This document shows positions 44,465 to 52,516 of a stretch of 64,000 nt of DNA, in pieces. This DNA is from JAXMAF01 sp046350555 (GTDB taxonomy: Bacteria > Planctomycetota > Phycisphaerae > Phycisphaerales > SM1A02). The notes below the pieces were generated by a model that worked only from the letters and a program-made list of their open reading frames with translations, had not been told where the DNA came from and did no database searches. A program made the translations under genes and the position numbers. Every line of letters starts with the position of its first letter. The first letter of the stretch is position 1. The DNA is taken from assembly GCA_046350555.1 (NCBI GenBank), contig JAXMAF010000018.1, positions 50,443 through 114,442 of the forward strand, written 5' to 3'.

Positions 44465-45043
44465 ATGGATCATGCACGCGCCGCGCCCGAGCCGCCGATG
44501 GTCCTGCTCGAGCACGTGCTGCCCGATGGATCGCGACACTACGACTGGCTGCTCGCCCGGGACGCTGCGGGCGACCGCGAGACGCGCGACGTGCTCACGC
44601 TGCGCTGCGCCACCCGGATCGATCGTCTTGCGGTCCACGAGCGCTGCGAGGTCGAATGGCTCCCCGACCATCGACGGCACTACCTCGATCATGAAGGGCC
44701 GGTCGGGAACGGGCGCGGCGCGGTGCGGCGGGTCGCCTCGGGAGAGGTGGTCGCAGCAGCCGGACTGGCCGGACGCGAACGACCGACGCCCTCGGGTGGA
44801 TCGGACGACGCCGCGCAAGCCGGTCGCGACGCCGACCGAAACGGCTCGGATGCGCCGCCAGCGGACGACGCGCCGCCGCAGCCGGGAGCGGAGCGAATCC
44901 TCGTTGTGCGCTGGCACGGCGCCTCCGGGCCATCGCGCTATGCACTGGCTCGGACGAGAGTCGCCTGGATCGAACCAACCGGCAGGGAACCAAGCCAGTT
45001 GCGAAGCGGCGACATCGGCTGGACGCTGGTGCGACTGGCGTGA
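44465..45043 (+). CDS. LigD 3'-phosphoesterase-domain-like protein
   Basis: The 192-residue product contains LLEHVLPDGSRHYDWLLARD, PDHRRHYLDHEGPVGNGRGAVRRV and VRWHGASGPSRYALARTRVAW. This order matches stand-alone relatives of the LigD 3'-phosphoesterase domain (DNA-end processing in nonhomologous end joining), with conserved His/Asp near the start. The linker between the second and third blocks is polar and poorly conserved. I see no Ku or LigD gene nearby, so the link to end joining is from the family only. Confidence 0.55.
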   Translation: MDHARAAPEPPMVLLEHVLPDGSRHYDWLLARDAAGDRETRDVLTLRCATRIDRLAVHERCEVEWLPDHRRHYLDHEGPVGNGRGAVRRVASGEVVAAAGLAGRERPTPSGGSDDAAQAGRDADRNGSDAPPADDAPPQPGAERILVVRWHGASGPSRYALARTRVAWIEPTGREPSQLRSGDIGWTLVRLA

Positions 45044-45083
45044 CGACGAGTGCAGGGTCGCCGAACTGGCTGCGCTTGCTCCG

Positions 45084-45719
45084 TCATCGGGGGCGCTGGG
45101 ATCCATTCGCGCGCGTTGTACCGCTGGCGTGGTTCGCATGCTTCGCGCGCGTCGCACCACTGGTCGACGCGGCGCCGCCTGTGCGCTTCGCGCCGCTGGC
45201 GTGCCTTGCTCCCGTGCCTCGGGTTGCGCCGACGGCATGCTTCGAGCCGGTTGCATGCGTCGCGCCGGTCGCGGACTTCGCGCGGTGTGGCGCCGCGTGG
45301 CCGGCCGGTCGAGCGCCGGTTGCGGTGTGCGCGGCGGTCGACTTGGGAGCGGTCGTGCCGGCAGCCCTGGACCCGGTCTTAGACCCCGTCTTGGAACCGG
45401 GGTTGGAACCGGTCTTGGACCCGGTCTTGGACCCGGTTTGGGCTTCGTTTCTGGAGCCGCGCGTCGCGACCGAGGTTCCCTTGGTGGCCTCGTTGGCACG
45501 CGCTCGCTCGGCGTCGTCCAGCCGGCCATCGTGGTTGGTGTCGAACTTCTCGAAGGCGAAGCCCGAGACCGTGTCGCGATGGCGACCGGTCGCTCCCGGG
45601 TTCGTCGCCGTGGACGTCGACTTCGCGGCGCTCGTTCCGCCGTGGGCGGCCGACGCGGTGAACAGGACTGCGGCCAAGGCGCTGACGCCCATCACACTCA
45701 CCATCGTGGCTCGATGCAT
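45084..45719 (-). CDS. Secreted EF-hand protein with TGSK-type repeats
   Basis: The 211-residue product starts at an ATG with AAGGAG upstream and has a signal peptide (about 1-26, AHG). A single EF-hand/dockerin-like Ca loop (FEKFDTNHDGRLDDAE) is followed by a low-complexity tail. The tail is rich in Ala, Thr, Gly, Lys and His, with repeats of TGSK/PGSK and HATGSKHA-like units. The tail is strongly basic. It could bind anionic polymers at the cell surface; this is inference only. Confidence 0.7.
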   Translation of the reverse strand: MHRATMVSVMGVSALAAVLFTASAAHGGTSAAKSTSTATNPGATGRHRDTVSGFAFEKFDTNHDGRLDDAERARANEATKGTSVATRGSRNEAQTGSKTGSKTGSNPGSKTGSKTGSRAAGTTAPKSTAAHTATGARPAGHAAPHRAKSATGATHATGSKHAVGATRGTGARHASGAKRTGGAASTSGATRAKHANHASGTTRANGSQRPR

Positions 45720-45872
45720 CGGACGTTCTCCTTCGGGTCCCAGCCTGGGTCCCAAGCTGGATCACAACCTTGCTTCCGGGACGGCGGTCTGACGGGTTCG
45801 TAACGACGGGAAAACACGTTCCGCGCGTGGTGGAGCATATCGGCTCGTCTCGCGAGCCACGGTGAACCTCTT

Positions 45873-47954
45873 GTGCGCGCCTCGGCCCTGCGGGTTCCAG
45901 CCGATCGACCAGTCGTGCCGATACCCCTGCGTGTGAACGTCGTCACTCGACCGCTCTTCCGATTGGACGTCGGCTGGCCCTTCGTGGTCGCCGGCTTGGC
46001 GATGCTCACGGCGGTGGTCGTCCTCCCGGGACAGCGTTCGATCCACGAGATGCGCGGCCAGCTCAACCTGCTTCAGACGCAGGAAGTGCTGGCAATCGAT
46101 CGCCTGAACGCGTACACCCAGTTCCTCGATGGAATCCGCAGCGGTGACCCGCAGTTGCTCCGCCGGCTCGGCGCTTCCCAGTTGAACCTGGTGCCGGAGG
46201 GCGAGACACCGATCCTCGTCTCGGCATCCCTCGACCAGACCGTTCCCGACTGGATCAACCAGACCGTGGTCCCGCTGCCGGTTCGCACCGAGACCTATCC
46301 CGACACGCTGCTCATCCGCCTCGCCGAGGGACCATGGCGAGTCTGGCTGCTGGCCGGCAGCGTCTTCGTGATCTTCCTCGGGCTCGTCCTTGGACCGGAC
46401 ATGGCCTCACGGCCACGACGCCGACGCCCCGAGCTCGACGCCGCGCCCCCACTCGCCCTGCTCCCCGCGGGCTCCGCAGCGTTGGCCGTCGAGCCGTCGA
46501 GCATCGCCATGTCGATCACCGAGCCCGCGATGACGGTGACGCCAGCCGATGACCGACCGCTGGTGGATGTGGAGGACAACGAAACCGACGAGACCGACGA
46601 AACCGGCGAGAACGACGAGAACGACGGGAACAGAGCCGAGGCGAGCGGCGCGGCCGAGCCCCTCGGATACGAAGCCACCCGGTGGGTCGACGATCTCCTG
46701 CGGGTTCCAGTCGACCTCCATGCGTTCGACCCCTTCTCCACACCGGCCGGTCCGGGCGAGATCGAACCGAGTGGAACGCACGAGTCATCCGCGATGCACA
46801 TCGGCGGCGGCACGACACCAACCGAGGGCGCGGAGTCGCTGGACTCATACCGCGCAGAGGGCGAGCCTCGCCAGGACCAATGGACGTCGGGCGGCCGAAC
46901 GACGGACTGGTTCGATGCGGACGACGCCGGTATCGATGACTCGTCTCTCGAGGGAACCCCACCCGAGCCGGGACGCGTCGCCGAATCGGCCGGAATGGCC
47001 GCTCCGCCGCATTCGTCCATGACAACGACGGCATTTGAACCGCCGGCTGAAACAACGTCGTCGTTCCAGGCCGACGCATGGGTCCCGACGAGCCAAGCGG
47101 CCGAAGTGGACGGCTTGACCACCAACCCGAGCGCGTCTGTCGAGATCGCGGCTTCCGTCGAGGCTGAGTCCGTCGAGGCTGGGTCCGTCGAGGCTGGGTC
47201 CGTCGGGGCTGGGTCCGTCGGGGCTGGGTCCGTCGGGCCTGGGTCCGTCGGGCCTGGGTCCGTCGGGCCTGGGTCCGCCCAGAATGGCACGGTCGAGGCG
47301 AGCTCCGTGGGGGCCGCTTCGCCAGCCAACCTGGACGCGTCGGATGAACCGTTTGCGTCGATCGAACCGCTTGTGTCGATCGAACCGCTTGTGTCGATCG
47401 AAACGCAGGCGTCGATCGAAACGCAGGCTTCGGCTGAGACGCAGGTGTCGAGCGAACCGCTTGGGGCCATCGAACCGCTTGCGTCGACCGAACCGCACGC
47501 GTTGACCGAGACGCCACCGCCGACCGAGACGCACGACGCAACGCTCTCTCACGCGCCGCACGAGCTCGAGACGTCGACTGAAGGCGAGGCCGACGAGATC
47601 GTCTCGCTCGACGAGCTGACCTCCGCCGATGACGAGGTCCTGTTCGGCGGTTTCGACGACGACGCGGACGGCTTCGTCAGCGCGGAAGACCGCGATGGCG
47701 ACGACAGCGGCGAGCGCGACGACAGCGACGACAGCGACGACAGCGATCTCCTCGCTGATCGCATCGACGACGGTCCCGGCGATGTCGGTGACGACGATCG
47801 CGTCCACGGCGACGATGACGATGCCACCGCTGGCGACGAGGGTGACGTTCTCGATCGCGGGCGTGGCCATGCGTCGCGCGATCGCGGACGTGGTCACTCG
47901 TCGCGCGACTCCGCGTCGGGTGGCCCCTCGTCGCGCGACTCTTCAGCTTGGTGA
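45873..47954 (+). CDS. Membrane protein with long acidic repetitive tail
   Basis: The 693-residue product has two transmembrane helices (about 34-52 and 150-170), with a small extracytoplasmic domain between them (SIHEMRGQLNLLQTQEVLAIDRLNAY). The remainder is a very acidic, low-complexity cytoplasmic tail with 5-residue GSVxA/P repeats (about 430-470) and SIEPLV/SIETQA repeats (about 490-540). A terminal Asp/Ser-rich part and RGRGHxSRD repeats close it. In-frame at about 278-287 it contains VPVDLHAFDP, which is the translation of a dispersed DNA repeat. The GTG start at 45873 is uncertain; no ribosome binding site is clear. Confidence 0.65.
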   Translation: MRASALRVPADRPVVPIPLRVNVVTRPLFRLDVGWPFVVAGLAMLTAVVVLPGQRSIHEMRGQLNLLQTQEVLAIDRLNAYTQFLDGIRSGDPQLLRRLGASQLNLVPEGETPILVSASLDQTVPDWINQTVVPLPVRTETYPDTLLIRLAEGPWRVWLLAGSVFVIFLGLVLGPDMASRPRRRRPELDAAPPLALLPAGSAALAVEPSSIAMSITEPAMTVTPADDRPLVDVEDNETDETDETGENDENDGNRAEASGAAEPLGYEATRWVDDLLRVPVDLHAFDPFSTPAGPGEIEPSGTHESSAMHIGGGTTPTEGAESLDSYRAEGEPRQDQWTSGGRTTDWFDADDAGIDDSSLEGTPPEPGRVAESAGMAAPPHSSMTTTAFEPPAETTSSFQADAWVPTSQAAEVDGLTTNPSASVEIAASVEAESVEAGSVEAGSVGAGSVGAGSVGPGSVGPGSVGPGSAQNGTVEASSVGAASPANLDASDEPFASIEPLVSIEPLVSIETQASIETQASAETQVSSEPLGAIEPLASTEPHALTETPPPTETHDATLSHAPHELETSTEGEADEIVSLDELTSADDEVLFGGFDDDADGFVSAEDRDGDDSGERDDSDDSDDSDLLADRIDDGPGDVGDDDRVHGDDDDATAGDEGDVLDRGRGHASRDRGRGHSSRDSASGGPSSRDSSAW
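46703..46733. repeat. Dispersed repeat, copy 1 (within a coding region)
   Basis: This 31-bp segment (starting ggttccagtcgacctcc) recurs at 50475-50523 and, inverted, at 58839-58882. Here only the core is shared, and it is read in frame as VPVDLHAFDP inside the acidic-tail protein. Confidence 0.7.
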
Positions 47955-48185
47955 GGCCGCGGTTGCCAACGCGAGCGGGACCGTGACCGGGCACCCCCTG
48001 CGTCGTGCGCCGCGCCGCCCTGAACCTCGCGGCGCGTGTGCGGCGAAACCACCACCGCCGACAAGTTTTTTCTCCACAGAAACAGGCGGCGCCAGATTCG
48101 GCGGTAATCTCCCGCGTCCGATCATCGGTCGCGCCGGGTGCGACCCTCGCTCCGGGTTTTCTTGGCATTCCGCGGGGGATTCCGC

Positions 48186-49448
48186 ATGAATCACACGGCG
48201 AGTCCTCCTCGCCACAGCCTCGGGCCGAACAACATCGACGACGACGAGCTGCGGATGCTGATCGCCGAGGGCATCGGCCCCGTCTTCCACGCGCGGCTGC
48301 TCTCCGCGTTTGGTTGCGCCCGCGCCGTGACGCGGGCAAGCGAACGCGAGCTCGCCGAGGTGGACGGAATCGGCGAGGTTCGCGCCGCGAAGCTGCGACG
48401 TGCCCTGGACGCCTGCGATCCAGCGGCCGAACGCTCGGCCATGGCTCGCTGGGGAGCAACGCTCCTGCGCCGCGACGACGCGGGCTATCCGGCCCTCCTG
48501 GCCACGATCCCCGATCCTCCGCCGGCGCTCTGGGTGCGCGGCGCCTTCGATGCCGCCGACGGATGCTGCGTGGCGATCGTCGGCTCGCGACGTTGCACGA
48601 GCTACGGCCGCGAACAGGCGTCGAAGATCTCCTTCGCCCTCGGGGCTTCGGGCTTCACCATCGTCTCGGGCGGTGCACGCGGCATCGATGCGGCGGCCCA
48701 CCGCGCGGCGTTGCGCGCCAGCGCTCGCACGATCGCCGTCCTTGGATGCGGTCTGGCCCACTGCTATCCGCCGGAGCACGACGAGCTCTACCAGGCGATC
48801 GCGGCGCACGGCGCGGTCATCTCCGAGTCGCCGATGACCACGCTCCCGCGGCCCGAAATGTTCCCGCGACGCAATCGGATCATCTCCGGGCTCGCCCTGG
48901 GCGTGATCGTCGTCGAGGCGGCGCTGCGAAGCGGGGCGCTCATCACGGCGCGCGAGGCCGCCGAATCGCACCACCGCGAAGTGATGGCCCTTCCGGGCCC
49001 GGTCGACTCGCCGGTCTCGGCGGGCTGCCATCGGGCGATTCGCGAGGGATGGGCGGGACTCGTGACCGATGTGGAGGATGTTCTGGCACAGTTGGAGACA
49101 ACCACGCTCTTGGTGGAAGCCGTTCGGGCCATCGGCGACCGAGGCGCGCCCGACCGCGCGCCGTCCGCCCTTGGCGCTCCGTGCGGCGTGATCGAGGCCG
49201 GCGCAACGGCCGCACCGCGTGCGCCACCCGCCGACCTGCGCGAAGTGATCCTGGAGGTGCTCCGACGCCACGGTCCGTCGTCCGGGCCAGCGATCGCCGC
49301 GCGCCTGGCCTCCTCTCCCGGGCCGGTCATGGCGGCGCTGACGATGCTGCAACTCGCGCGCGCCGTCGTCCACCGCCGCGGTGCGTTCTCACTGTCCACG
49401 CACTCCGAGGCCGCTCATGCCGGAACCGCGAAGCGTGGAGACCGATAG
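48186..49448 (+). CDS. dprA: DNA-protecting protein DprA
   Basis: Binds incoming single-stranded DNA and loads RecA during natural transformation. The 420-residue product has a helix-hairpin-helix region (GIGPVFHARLLSAFGCA, VDGIGEVRAAKL). The Rossmann-like DprA core contains VAIVGSRRCTSYGREQA, IVSGGARGIDAAAHRAAL, VLGCGLAHCYPPEH, FPRRNRIISGLALGVIVVEA and SGALITAREA. The C-terminal winged helix (about 355-410) is present. The ATG at 48186 is preceded by GGGGGA. No other competence gene lies in the window. Confidence 0.97.
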   Translation: MNHTASPPRHSLGPNNIDDDELRMLIAEGIGPVFHARLLSAFGCARAVTRASERELAEVDGIGEVRAAKLRRALDACDPAAERSAMARWGATLLRRDDAGYPALLATIPDPPPALWVRGAFDAADGCCVAIVGSRRCTSYGREQASKISFALGASGFTIVSGGARGIDAAAHRAALRASARTIAVLGCGLAHCYPPEHDELYQAIAAHGAVISESPMTTLPRPEMFPRRNRIISGLALGVIVVEAALRSGALITAREAAESHHREVMALPGPVDSPVSAGCHRAIREGWAGLVTDVEDVLAQLETTTLLVEAVRAIGDRGAPDRAPSALGAPCGVIEAGATAAPRAPPADLREVILEVLRRHGPSSGPAIAARLASSPGPVMAALTMLQLARAVVHRRGAFSLSTHSEAAHAGTAKRGDR

Positions 49449-49546
49449 GACGGGCGACGGGAGCACCTTCCGTTCCATGCTGCCCATCGCCCATCACCGG
49501 TTGTTGGTGTGTCGTGGAACTCACCGGGCGGCTGGCGTCATGGCGG

Positions 49547-49690
49547 GACGGCCGAGCGGGCGAGTACCGCGCTGGGTCGACAGGTCGTGCGCGTCGATGG
49601 GCGGCCGCCGTCAGGAGACGGTCGAGCGAGCGAATACCGCGCCCAACGCACAGGTCGCGGGCATCGACGAAGGGAGTCGTCAGTGGCGGG
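49547..49690. repeat. Diverged 70-bp direct repeat
   Basis: Segments starting gacggccgagcgggcgag (49547) and gacggtcgagcgagcgaa (49617) are two diverged copies of a 70-bp unit in tandem. Shared blocks include taccgcg, gacaggtcg/cacaggtcg and gcatcga/gcgtcga. Neither strand shows a sensible gene. Confidence 0.65.
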
Positions 49691-49744
49691 TCTCTCCGCT
49701 CGTGGCCACTTGCACGTCTTGCAGCCACCGGTACGATGCCACGC

Positions 49745-49834
49745 ATGGATCAAGTTCCTCTTTGGGTCCTCGGAGTCGGCGCCCTTGTTCTGATCGGACT
49801 GATCGTGGTCTTCTTCAAGGTCCGTCAGAAATAG
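49745..49834 (+). CDS. Possible 29-residue single-pass membrane peptide
   Basis: The frame encodes a short peptide with one clear transmembrane helix (WVLGVGALVLIGLIVVFF) and a basic C-terminus (KVRQK). A hydrophobic core, positive end and stop are typical of small membrane proteins. No convincing ribosome binding site is seen, and the surroundings are repeat-rich. Confidence 0.35.
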   Translation: MDQVPLWVLGVGALVLIGLIVVFFKVRQK

Positions 49835-50020
49835 GCCGCCTGAGCTCCGAACGACCGAGCCGGTTGACGCTCCGCCCAAGCCCGGCCAGCGCCGGGTCGA
49901 TGCATCGTGCCTCCTCGGAAGGCGCGGTGGTTGGTTTGTCGTTGCCGAGAGCAACGAGTGGATGAGCGTGTGCCGGCAGGTGGTCGGTCGATTCGTGCTG
50001 GCTCGTCGTGGCCGCGAGCA

Positions 50021-50128
50021 CCGTGGCCCGACTCCGGCCGGCGTCCGTCCCTGCGACAGAGCAACCGGAGTGACGTTTCCAGATTCGTTGCCCGTGGCCC
50101 GACTCCGGCCCGCGTCCGTCCCTGCGAC
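50021..50128. repeat. 37-bp direct repeat spaced by 71 bp
   Basis: ccgtggcccgactccggccg at 50021 and its near-identical copy at 50092 each continue with cgtccgtccctgcgac, giving two 37-bp copies with one or two mismatches. The 71-bp spacing nearly equals the 70-bp period of the repeat at 49547. Confidence 0.75.
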
Positions 50129-50474
50129 CCCTGCCCGCAGCGGCACTCCGGCGAGACCAACACGGACGGTGCGCACGAAACTCCCGGGACGTGTGGCACA
50201 CCCTGCACAATCTTGCACCACCGATGGAGCCGATGGCACTTCGTGGGCCACTCCGGAGCATGCTCGGTCTCGTCTCGGCACCGCGCGGGGTTGCCATCGT
50301 CGATCGCAGGAACCAGCGACCCGCCGCCGTGGTTTGCTGGGCCGCCGCGTCCATGAACCCATAGGTCGATCGCCCCGCGCGTTGCCGCCCCCACGCGATC
50401 ACACCTTCCAGCCGGATGCTGCCCGAACGCGCCGCGAGAACCGCCTGAGGCCCACATTCGAGGAGTTCTCATAG

Positions 50475-50523
50475 GGATTCCAGTAGACCTCCATGCGTTC
50501 GACCCCCATCGCCCACAGCCGCG
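50475..50523. repeat. Dispersed repeat, copy 2 (intergenic)
   Basis: The longest copy: the core is followed by atcgcccacagccgcg, shared with the copy at 58839-58882 but not with the one at 46703. In one frame it reads IPVDLHAFDPHRPQP, without a start codon nearby. Confidence 0.75.
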
Positions 50524-50806
50524 TCCCACGGCGGAATTGGGTTGGGTGGGGCGCGAGAGTCAACTGGCACGCGTATTACCTGAAACTTGGCAATTCTCGG
50601 AGCGTCAACCCGATTGAACCAACGGACGGAGCACGCAGGTCACGGAATCCTGTCGTGTGCCGTTCACCGTTCGGTGCCAGACGGGTCGGGTGCCCAGGAG
50701 GAAGGAAGGTTGCCCCAAGAGCCGACCAGCGCCCCGAACGGCCCCGACAGGAAGCCGCGCCGACCCTCCCGAATGAATGGCATCGCCCGCCCCGCACCAC
50801 GCTTGG

Positions 50807-50855
50807 AACCAGTAACCAATAACCAGTAACCAGCAACCAGCAACCAGCAACCAAC
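50807..50855. repeat. AACCAGY heptamer array, seven copies
   Basis: Seven consecutive heptamers run in perfect register (AACCAGT, AACCAAT, AACCAGT, three AACCAGC, AACCAAC). The A-rich composition stands out sharply in this GC-rich region. The array lies 130 bp upstream of the phosphoesterase start. Confidence 0.9.
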
Positions 50856-50984
50856 TCCCAAACCGATATCGCCGCTCGGACCGTCGCGGCCGGTCCACCT
50901 CGCGCGGGCGGTGCCAACCTGGCCATCGTCTGCCGGATCATGCGCGAAGTGACCAGGCCGCTGAAGCCAAGGGGTGACGGACGG

Positions 50985-51748
50985 ATGAGTCGTTTCGCCA
51001 TCATCTCCGATGTCCACGGCAACCTGCACGCGCTGAAGGCGGTCTTGGCGCGCATCGACGCGCTGGGCATCCGGGACATCGTCTGCCTTGGCGACATCGT
51101 CGGCTATGGGCCACAGCCGGGCGAGTGCGTCGACCTTGTGCTCGCCCGATGCGCAACGATCGTCCGTGGCAACCATGACGAGGGAGTGCTCGATCGCCGT
51201 CGCTTGCCGACTTCAACGGGGTCGCCCGCACCGCGCTCGTCTGGACGCGGCAGTCCCTTCGGCGGAGCCAGATCGAGCACATCGCCCGGATTCCCACCGT
51301 CGCCCACATCTGCGGCGCGGCCATGTGCGTTCACGACTCGCCGCAGCCGGGCACGGCGGCGTACGTGCACGACGCCCGCGCCGCCGCGTTCGCGTTCCGC
51401 GGCGTGGAGAGCGCGACATGCCTGCTTGGACACACGCACGTGCCGATCGCGTTCGAGACCGACTCCCTCTCGCCGGAGGATGTGCTCACCGCCAAGCAGG
51501 TGCGCGCCCGCCCGCTGCGCGATGGCGACGTCGTGACGCTCGATCCCGGCTGCCGATACATCCTGAATCCCGGCGCCGTCGGGCAGCCGCGCGACTGCGA
51601 TCCACGGGCCAGCTTCGCCGTGCTGGACCTCGATCAGGCGAGCTTCACGCTGCATCGAGAGCCGTACGACATCGCCGGCGCCCAGCACGCGACGCAAGCC
51701 GCGGGCCTCCCGATGCTCCTCGCCCAGCGCCTTGCGGCCGGCGCCTGA
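50985..51748 (+). CDS. YfcE/Apah-type metallophosphoesterase, interrupted frame
   Basis: The first frame from ATG 50985 encodes FAIISDVHGNLHALKAVL, GDIVGYGPQPGECVDLV and IVRGNHDEGVLD, the metal-binding blocks of calcineurin-like phosphoesterases (D-x-H, GD, GNHD). It breaks near 51200-51212. A second frame then continues with ADFNGVARTALVWTRQSL and carries CVHDSPQPGTAAYVHD, CLLGHTHVPIAFE (GHTH motif) and LNPGAVGQPRDCDPRASFAVLD to 51748. One added G (TTGCC to TTGGCC) would give a continuous protein of about 254 residues. Together all family motifs are present, so the gene is probably intact in the organism. Confidence 0.8.
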
Positions 51749-51958
51749 AGCGCGGCGCGGACGACCGATCCACGTCTCGGCGCCGCACCCGCTCGCGAGG
51801 CGGGGTCGTGGGCAGGGCGATCGCATGATCGGCACGCCGGGGCGGACGCGCGGACGAGCCGCGAACGAAGTGAGCGGACGAACGTTCAACCCCCCTGCGA
51901 TCTCGACGTCGTGGGCCCGAGGACCAGGCATTCCCGTCAACGGCGGCTACCCTCACGC

Positions 51959-52324
51959 ATGATCTACCGCGTCGTGCGAGCGGTGCATCGCGGATACGCG
52001 CTCACGGTCTTCTGGATCTACGTGGCGGCGTTCGCGGTCGCTTTCTGCTTCATGTTCATCCTGCCGTTCGTGACGATCTCTCTGCTCTTCGTCGCGATCT
52101 TCGGACTGGCGCTCGCCTACTTCGGCGAGATGATCCTGCGCGGGTCTGAGAACCTCCTGGCGCGGGCTTCCCTTCGGCGCGGCGTCTGCCCGATCTGCCG
52201 CGGTTCCGGCGAACTGAGTCGGTCGGCCGACGGCCGGCTGGGTTGCCTCGAGTGCGCGTCGCTCTTCGAGCGGCACGGCGCCGAGGTCGACCCCGACGCC
52301 CTCGATCCCGCACCGGCCGGCTGA
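51959..52324 (+). CDS. Small membrane protein with cytoplasmic zinc ribbon
   Basis: The 121-residue product has two adjacent transmembrane helices (about 15-35 and 38-58). A soluble tail contains two CxxC pairs (CPICRGSG and CLECASLF), a zinc-ribbon arrangement. The family is not known to me. It may regulate or tether something at the membrane. It precedes the cytochrome c maturation genes by 190 bp and could belong to their transcript. Confidence 0.65.
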   Translation: MIYRVVRAVHRGYALTVFWIYVAAFAVAFCFMFILPFVTISLLFVAIFGLALAYFGEMILRGSENLLARASLRRGVCPICRGSGELSRSADGRLGCLECASLFERHGAEVDPDALDPAPAG

Positions 52325-52516
52325 GCAATCGCGGCATCCGTTCGCGCGGGCCGTCGAATCGCTGTCGGCCGGGGAACTTTGGCGGCCAGGCGAACCTCTG
52401 AAGCGCAAGGAACACATCCGATCGCGTCCGGACCACGGCCTGGACCGCACGCACGAACCGCACGTCGCCTCCCGTTTCGAACCGAGTGGAGCGCCGGAAC
52501 GAACGAACCCTCGCCA

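Larger units (their letters stand above)
49835..50984. other. Gene-poor, repeat-rich region before the phosphoesterase gene
   Basis: About 1.15 kb without a convincing gene. It contains the 37-bp direct repeats (50021, 50092), a copy of the dispersed repeat (50475-50523) and the AACCAG heptamer array (50807-50855). Possible peptides on both strands are repetitive or Arg/Pro-rich. The base composition is less extreme than in the coding regions. Confidence 0.5.
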
